Below the pieces are notes generated by a model that worked only from the letters and a program-made list of their open reading frames with translations, did no database searches and had not been told where the DNA came from. A stretch of 64,000 bases of DNA from PRS1 sp965250265. GTDB taxonomy: Bacteria; Bacteroidota; Bacteroidia; Flavobacteriales; Flavobacteriaceae. The DNA lies in NCBI GenBank assembly GCA_965250265.1, contig CBDFNO010000011.1, forward strand, positions 1 to 64,000, written 5' to 3'. Each line of letters opens with the position of its first letter. The first letter of the stretch is position 1. The translations under genes and the position numbers were made by a program. Positions 59,058-64,000 of this stretch are shown here, piece after piece.

Positions 59058-60074
59058 ATGACAAATAATGACATTAAAGAGATAAAACAATTGTTGGAAA
59101 CACCGAAACAAATTGTTATTGTACCTCATAAAAATCCTGATGGTGATGCAATTGGTTCAACGCTTGGTTTATTTCACTATTTAAAAACTAAAGGGCATGA
59201 TGCTGTCGTAATTGCACCAAATGATTATCCTAAATTTTTAAAATGGATCCCTGGAGAAAACACTATTATTAAACATGAATCTAATACAGTTAAAGCAAAT
59301 ACTCTTATTGAAAATGCTGATCTCATCTTTACTTTAGATTTTAATTCTCTAAGTAGAACTGGAAGTATGGAGCCTCATTTAACTGTTGCTAAAGGCATAA
59401 AAATAATGATAGATCACCATCAACAACCTGAAGATTATGCCAAATATGTTTATTCTGATGTTTCTTTGAGCTCTACCAGTGAAATGATATATCATTTTTT
59501 GGAGATGCTTGGTGATTTAAAAGCCATTAATAAGGATATTGCAACAAGTTTATATGTAGGAATAATGACAGATACAGGTTCGTTTCGATTTGCATCAACC
59601 ACTAGTAAAACGCATCGTGTCGTTGCTGATCTTATTGATAAAGGTGCTAATAATGCACAAATTCATCATAATGTTTATGATACAAATACATTTGGCAGAA
59701 CTCAATTATTAGGTTGTGCACTCAACAATTTAAAAGTAATTCCTGAACATAAAACAGCATATATTTCATTAACCCAAAGCGAATTAAATAAATTCAATTT
59801 TAAAAAGGGTGACACTGAAGGCTTTGTAAATTATGGTCTTTCTGTGAAGAATGTAGTTTTTGCAGCAATCTTTATCGAACATAAAAAAGAAGGCATTATA
59901 AAAATTTCTCTACGATCAAAAGGTAATTTTGATGTAAATGAGTTTGCACGTAATCATTTTAATGGAGGAGGTCACTTAAATGCCGCTGGAGGACGTAGTG
60001 AATTAAGTTTAAAAGATACTCTTGAAAAATTTATCAGCATATTGCCTAAATATAGTAAAGACCTCAAATTGTGA
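59058..60074 (+). CDS. DHH-family phosphoesterase (NrnA-like bifunctional oligoribonuclease/PAP phosphatase)
   Basis: The ATG at 59058 (MTNNDIKEIKQLLETPKQIV) is preferred over the one at 59007 because a -7-like TATCTTCG lies at 59043-59050, which would put the upstream ATG outside the transcript. The 338-residue protein has the DHH motifs VPHKNPDGDAIGSTLGL, DLIFTLDFNS, IMIDHHQQP and GIMTDTGSFRF, and the DHHA1 motif GGGHLNAAGGR. It degrades nanoRNA or pApA and may dephosphorylate PAP. It overlaps the gldI start by 4 bp. Confidence 0.92.
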   Translation: MTNNDIKEIKQLLETPKQIVIVPHKNPDGDAIGSTLGLFHYLKTKGHDAVVIAPNDYPKFLKWIPGENTIIKHESNTVKANTLIENADLIFTLDFNSLSRTGSMEPHLTVAKGIKIMIDHHQQPEDYAKYVYSDVSLSSTSEMIYHFLEMLGDLKAINKDIATSLYVGIMTDTGSFRFASTTSKTHRVVADLIDKGANNAQIHHNVYDTNTFGRTQLLGCALNNLKVIPEHKTAYISLTQSELNKFNFKKGDTEGFVNYGLSVKNVVFAAIFIEHKKEGIIKISLRSKGNFDVNEFARNHFNGGGHLNAAGGRSELSLKDTLEKFISILPKYSKDLKL

Positions 60075-60616
60075 AAAAACTAACAACCATACTATTAGTT
60101 ATTTTGTCACTTATTGGGTGTGAAACACCCAAAGCTAGACGACCTGTTTCTGTAAAAACTGGTTCGTTTATTGATCAATCTGTAGAGCGTAACAAGAAAC
60201 TTAATAGCAGACAACTCGAACATATTCAACAAATAATTCAAAATAATCCAGATTTAGAATATATTGCTTCGCAAAATGGCTTCTGGTATTATTATGATGT
60301 TAAAGTTGAAAATGATACTATTATGCCAAAATTTGGTGACCTCATAAACTATAATTACGATGTTAAAGATTTTAACGATAATACAATTTATACCAAAGAA
60401 GAGATTACAACTCAAAATTATGCAATGGATCAAGAAGAACTGTTCTCTGGACTTCGAGAGGGCTTAAAGTTGATGAAAGCTGGAGAAACAATTACTTTTT
60501 TATTTCCCTCGCAAAATGCCTATGGTTATTATGGTGACGAAAACAAAATAGGGACTAACATTCCTTTAAAATGTAAAGTAACAATTAATACAATAACTCA
60601 AATAGAAACTAATTAA
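60071..60616 (+). CDS. gldI: Gliding-motility-associated FKBP-type prolyl isomerase lipoprotein GldI
   Basis: The GTG start overlaps the DHH gene stop in GTGA. A lipobox (LSLIGC, Cys17) leads to a helical region (RNKKLNSRQLEHIQQIIQNN) and an FKBP domain (about 70-181: GFWYYYDVKVENDTIMPKFG, EELFSGLREGLKLMKAGETI, LFPSQNAYGYYGDENKIGTN). The length of 181 residues matches GldI, a periplasmic folding factor needed for gliding in Flavobacterium johnsoniae. It heads a run of folding lipoproteins. The presence of gldI alone does not prove gliding. Confidence 0.9.
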   Translation: MKKLTTILLVILSLIGCETPKARRPVSVKTGSFIDQSVERNKKLNSRQLEHIQQIIQNNPDLEYIASQNGFWYYYDVKVENDTIMPKFGDLINYNYDVKDFNDNTIYTKEEITTQNYAMDQEELFSGLREGLKLMKAGETITFLFPSQNAYGYYGDENKIGTNIPLKCKVTINTITQIETN

Positions 60617-60617
60617 A

Positions 60618-61838
60618 ATGAACACACTAAAACATTCTATGAAAATTACAGCTCTGATTTTATTTTTAAGTTTAAGTTCTTGCAATGATAAATATCCAGA
60701 TCTTGGCGATGGTCTTTTTGCAGAATTTGTAACTAGCAAGGGCACAATGGTAGCTAAACTAACCTTTGAAAAAACACCAATAACTGTTGCTAATTTTGTT
60801 GCATTGGCAGAAGGAGTACATCCAATGGTAGATAGTACTTTTAAAGATAAAAAATACTATAATGGTCTTATTTTTCATCGTGTTATGGATAATTTTATGA
60901 TACAAGGTGGCGATCCGGAAAGCTCAGGACGAGGTGGTCCAGGATATCGTTTTGCTGATGAATTTGATAATTCACTTAAACATGATAAACCTGGTATTTT
61001 ATCTATGGCCAATGGTGGTTATGGAACAAATGGAAGCCAATTTTTTATTACTGAAGCACCTTACCCAAACGGAGATGCGTTTGACTCGCAAGGCAATCTT
61101 AAAAATTGTGAAAATCCTAGAGTAGGTTGTCATGCAGTTTTTGGTGAATTAGTTTTAGGGCTAGAAATTCAAGATTCTATTTCAAATGTAAAGGTTGGTC
61201 CTGGAAACAGACCTATTGAAGATGTTATAATTAAAGAACTAAACATTATACGCCAAGGCTTTGATGCCCGTAACTTTGATCCCGTAAAAATTTGGGAGGA
61301 TGAATTACCTAAACTAGAGGAAAAGAAAAGACAAAAGGAAGAAGAAGCTCGTAAAAAAGCCATAGAAGCTCAAAATGCTTTAAAAGCAAAAGCTGAAGCT
61401 GCAATAGAAGCTTTTATTAAAGAAAATGAAAATTTAAAAGGCCGAGTAGTAAATTTCCCAACTGGTTTGGTTATGATTTATACCCATGAAAGTAATGGTA
61501 TAAAACCAAAAGCAACCGACAAAGTTTTAATTGACTATGCAGGTTATCTTGAAAACGGCGAACTATTTGATACCAGTTGGAGTGAGATTGCAAAAAAATA
61601 TGGTAAATATGATGAACAAAGAGGTCAGAAAAACGGATATTTACCCTTCCCAACAATTTATAATCAGCAAGCAAAATTAGTTCCTGGCTTTCGAGAAGCA
61701 ATGTTAAATATGAATGTTGGCGATAAGGCACGTGTATTTATCCCTTCATATCTTGGTTGGGGTGCTTCAGCCAATAGAGTTGTACCGGCAAACAGCAATG
61801 TAATCTTCGATTTAGAAATTGTTGATATTGTAAATTAA
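60618..61838 (+). CDS. Cyclophilin-FKBP fusion prolyl isomerase, lipoprotein
   Basis: The 406-residue protein has a lipobox (LSLSSC, Cys22), a cyclophilin domain (about 35-210: YNGLIFHRVMDNFMIQGGDP, GILSMANGGYGTNGSQFFIT), a Glu/Lys/Ala coiled coil (about 225-280) and a C-terminal FKBP domain (about 290-406: KVLIDYAGYLENGELFDTSW, LVPGFREAMLNMNVGDKARV, IPSYLGWGASANRVV). It therefore joins two unrelated prolyl isomerase folds, a dual-family immunophilin, in the periplasm or on the outer membrane. The start is 1 bp after gldI, so the two are co-translated and probably both help fold secreted proteins. Confidence 0.93.
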   Translation: MNTLKHSMKITALILFLSLSSCNDKYPDLGDGLFAEFVTSKGTMVAKLTFEKTPITVANFVALAEGVHPMVDSTFKDKKYYNGLIFHRVMDNFMIQGGDPESSGRGGPGYRFADEFDNSLKHDKPGILSMANGGYGTNGSQFFITEAPYPNGDAFDSQGNLKNCENPRVGCHAVFGELVLGLEIQDSISNVKVGPGNRPIEDVIIKELNIIRQGFDARNFDPVKIWEDELPKLEEKKRQKEEEARKKAIEAQNALKAKAEAAIEAFIKENENLKGRVVNFPTGLVMIYTHESNGIKPKATDKVLIDYAGYLENGELFDTSWSEIAKKYGKYDEQRGQKNGYLPFPTIYNQQAKLVPGFREAMLNMNVGDKARVFIPSYLGWGASANRVVPANSNVIFDLEIVDIVN

Positions 61839-61850
61839 TTTTATATATGT

Positions 61851-62030
61851 ATGTGTAAAAAAGCAGCACAATGCGCTGATTTTAAAGAAGGTGTTGCTGC
61901 CATGCGTATTGGTGATAAAGCATTTTTATACATTCCTTCACATTTAGCTTATGGCGAAAATGGTCGAGGGCAAATAAAACCAAATATAAATTTGATTTTT
62001 ATTATTGAAATGATGGAAATTGTAAAATAA
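61851..62030 (+). pseudogene. C-terminal half of an FKBP domain, 59 codons
   Basis: The reading frame encodes FKEGVAAMRIGDKAFLYIPS followed by HLAYGENGRG, and ends IEMMEIVK. It matches the second half of an FKBP domain, with the core IPSHLAYG corresponding to IPSYLGWG of the preceding gene. The N-terminal half, with the first strands and most ligand-pocket residues, is missing, and no signal peptide is present. It starts 12 bp after the fusion gene and is probably the remnant of a third prolyl isomerase in the same operon. Translation of the fragment cannot be excluded. Confidence 0.7.
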
Positions 62031-62053
62031 CTCGTCTTTTATAATATATATAT

Positions 62054-62092
62054 AAAAGTAGAGGTATGAAAAATCAGACCTCTACTTTTTTT
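62054..62092. terminator. Terminator after the prolyl isomerase operon
   Basis: The arms AAAGTAGAGGT and ACCTCTACTTT enclose a 12-base loop and are followed by TTTT on the plus strand. On the minus strand a T-run is also present, so it can end the decayed gene on that side too. Confidence 0.85.
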
Positions 62093-62112
62093 AGTAATAT
62101 TTGTAAAGACGA

Positions 62113-62601
62113 TTAATTCTTAATTAGCCTCAATGCCCTAAACTTATTATCTTGTTTAACTTTTACAAAGTACATACCTGTTTATAATTTTTCTCCGAAT
62201 TGATATTCCTGTTCAGCATGAAATTGACCATAATGTACTAACTTACCAATAATATCGTAAACGTGAATCTGTACTTTCCCTAAAGTGTTATTCGATTTTA
62301 GTTTGATATTAAAAGTGTTTTTTGATGGGTTGGCCAAAAAGTAATATCAATATTGTTAGTATCAATATTGTTGTTACTTAAAACTTGTTTAAGAGCAGTA
62401 ACATTACAGCTTCCTGGAGTATCTCCATGTGCTAAATGACTATAAAATTGCATAAGACCAACACATATCTCCATTATTTTGGTATGGTACAATAAATATT
62501 TTCATGTACTACAATTGTTTGGATGCACATGTATTTGTACTGTCAATTCAAACAAATATCAACACAATACGGAATACCGTCTGCATCGTTGTCTAATTTT
62601 A
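62113..62601 (-). pseudogene. Decayed C-terminal part (T9SS sorting domain) of the YHYH protein gene
   Basis: In shifting frames the minus strand encodes VVKLDNDADGIPYCVDIC (Asp-rich Ca-type motif), then ICVGLMQFYSHLAHGDTPGS, then LANPSKNTFNIKLKSNNTLG and VQIHVYDIIGKLVHYGQF. After an in-frame TAA it ends TGMYFVKVKQDNKFRALRLI plus KN. This is a typical T9SS type A sorting domain with a preceding linker, broken by several frameshifts and the stop. It directly continues the gene at 62602-63753, whose stop TAG at 62602 is followed one frame away by VVKLDND. So that gene has lost its export/anchor tail. Confidence 0.75.
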
Positions 62602-63753
62602 CTACCTCGATTTAGGGAAAATATTTGGCCCCATACCATAGGTAAATAACCTATAGCATCTCCCTATGTAAGGGAAACCAATATCTGCTAGTGAATTTGT
62701 TTTTTCTAAAATATGATAGTGATAAACGCCTCTTTTGGGAAATTCTGGTGTATAACCTCTATGACCATTGCATTCATCGAGTTGTACTGTCTTGTCTTCT
62801 TCAAACAAATCACTATTATACCAAAAATCCTCAACAAAATCTCCTAAAGGAAAAACACTTACCAAAGGATTGGTAAGGTCTGCATCAGTTCTGGCCGCAG
62901 GGTCGGTTTTATCTGTCCGAAGTTCATAACTCGACTTGGCATTAATCAGTCCTGCTGTAATTCTCTTTGTTCTTTTTACTCCACAGTATTCACCATAAAT
63001 GGGGTTGCCATCATACGCCCAACCCAATTGCACAACTTTGAATATTTCTTGCTTAATTGATTCTGAATCCCCTTGAGCTATCATAGCAGCCCTCTGTTCT
63101 CTACTTATTTTATCATAAAGCACATAAGGAAATCCATGATAATGATAAGCTCCATTGGGTTGTACATGACCATTATTGCAGTCCAGATCAGCTCCCATTA
63201 AATGGTTTCTTAAAGGATTTATGTTCCAACCCGTTGGTTCACTGGATATGGAATGGGCATCAACATCCCACCACTCGGCAGCGATAGGGTCAAAGGGTAC
63301 GCCGTTTACCGCCACGCCAAAGGTGGTTTGGGGTTTATCGTAAAATGGCGGTTTAGGAATCTTAAACACTTTATCCGGCCATAAAACGCCTATGGAACTG
63401 AATGCCGGGATAACAAAGGTATAGTTTTGCTCTTTTAATGAACTTGGGCGACCACAATCTCGTCCTGCCAAAGGGAAGATACCTATGTTATGATTTGGAA
63501 TACCGTTGGCAGTTATAACTCTCCAATAGCCTGCATTGGTAATACTTATTTTAGATTGGAAACTAGGAGTCACTTCACAAAAATCCCTTTGCTCGATAGG
63601 GCACTGCGCTTTTAAAGTATTAGCAAAAAGAAAACATACTAATAAAGTAAATAAAAATGGTTTCCATAATTCATTTTGCTTGATGTGAAAGTTTGATTTT
63701 ACTTTTTCTTTTTTGAAAATCAAGGCTTTGATTGTGTGGATAAAAGTTTTCAT
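62602..63753 (-). CDS. YHYH-domain secreted protein, truncated at its C-terminus
   Basis: The preferred start is the ATG at 63753 (MKTFIHTIKALIFKKEK); the signal segment FLFTLLVCFLFANTLKAQ follows at about 36-53. The 383-residue protein carries two YHYH motifs, NGAYHYHGFPYVLYDKIS and RGVYHYHILEKTNS, with the flanking GWAYDGNPIYGEYCG. YHYH proteins occur in secreted Bacteroidota and environmental proteins; metal binding by the His-rich motif is likely but the role is unknown. The sequence ends in NIFPKSR before a stop, while the sorting domain continues out of frame downstream. The product may be secreted to the periplasm only. Confidence 0.8.
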   Translation of the reverse strand: MKTFIHTIKALIFKKEKVKSNFHIKQNELWKPFLFTLLVCFLFANTLKAQCPIEQRDFCEVTPSFQSKISITNAGYWRVITANGIPNHNIGIFPLAGRDCGRPSSLKEQNYTFVIPAFSSIGVLWPDKVFKIPKPPFYDKPQTTFGVAVNGVPFDPIAAEWWDVDAHSISSEPTGWNINPLRNHLMGADLDCNNGHVQPNGAYHYHGFPYVLYDKISREQRAAMIAQGDSESIKQEIFKVVQLGWAYDGNPIYGEYCGVKRTKRITAGLINAKSSYELRTDKTDPAARTDADLTNPLVSVFPLGDFVEDFWYNSDLFEEDKTVQLDECNGHRGYTPEFPKRGVYHYHILEKTNSLADIGFPYIGRCYRLFTYGMGPNIFPKSR

Positions 63754-63955
63754 AATAATAGGTTTTAGGTTATACAATGATGTGTAACTAATTGTAAATG
63801 CCAAAGCAGGTACAACAAGTGCTATTACTATTAAAAAACGTATATTAGGGAAAGCTTAACTCTATACATCTATACAGAATTAAGTTTTGTGCAGTAAATA
63901 TTATAAAATAATTATATTAAATCGACCGAATACTTATAATTAGAAGTACTCGGAC

Positions 63956-64000
63956 TTATTTATTTAAAAGTTTTATATATTGGGTTGGTGTTTTACCTAT
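63956..64000 (-). CDS. Last residues of a probable AraC-family regulator (partial)
   Basis: The minus strand at the right edge reads IGKTPTQYIKLLNK and a stop. The pattern GKTPxxYxxLL is typical of the end of AraC-type HTH domains. Only 14 residues lie in the window, so this is tentative. Between it and the YHYH gene (63754-63955) I see AT-rich spacer and no gene. Confidence 0.4.
   Translation of the reverse strand: MGKTPTQYIKLLNK

Overview
The window looks like a Flavobacteriaceae (Bacteroidota) chromosome. The evidence is low GC, promoters of the TTTG / TAnnTTTG type, type IX secretion (T9SS) sorting domains, the gliding lipoprotein GldI, and a gene order typical of the family (parA-parB-DUF5683-dapB-lepB-WbqC, mutL, ribH, recF-DUF721). 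I cannot name the genus from the sequence alone.

Region 1 (1-23429, minus strand) is one reading frame of at least 7,809 codons that runs off the left edge. It encodes a giant secreted surface protein. From the N-terminus it has a signal peptide, a DUF4347 domain, a Gly-rich domain, two copies of a propeller-like domain with Ca-binding Asp repeats, 31 almost identical 120-residue DUF11 repeats plus one diverged repeat, and then 83 copies of a 27-residue two-cysteine repeat that appear identical. About 18 kb is satellite-like DNA kept in frame, and this is the standout feature of the window.

Region 2 (23430-30100) is accessory DNA: a 75-residue stand-alone LuxR-type HTH protein and a 252-residue relative, an IS5-like transposase remnant, a Gly-rich small membrane protein, a small T9SS cargo protein, the 3' end of a group II intron, and a BfmA/BtgA-like mobilisation gene. 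A tyrosine recombinase sits next to tRNA-Pro. It reads as a worn integration hot spot.

Region 3 (30161-43424) holds a quinoprotein sugar dehydrogenase with a cytochrome c, uridine kinase, a DivIC/FtsB-like protein and a split methylmalonyl-CoA mutase. An S41 peptidase and a DUF1287 gene follow, flanked by a repeat-like non-coding sequence, then an SDR reductase and an M16 protease.

Region 4 (43504-57064) is the conserved housekeeping block: chromosome partitioning, lysine/peptidoglycan precursor synthesis, signal peptidase, two rhomboids, mismatch repair, riboflavin synthesis and RecF.

Region 5 (57181-64000) holds a cold-shock protein, Ndk, a PhoD-like phosphatase, a DHH phosphoesterase, and a run of folding lipoproteins (GldI, then a cyclophilin-FKBP fusion, then half an FKBP domain). 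A YHYH protein whose T9SS sorting tail has decayed and the last residues of a probable AraC-type regulator end the window.
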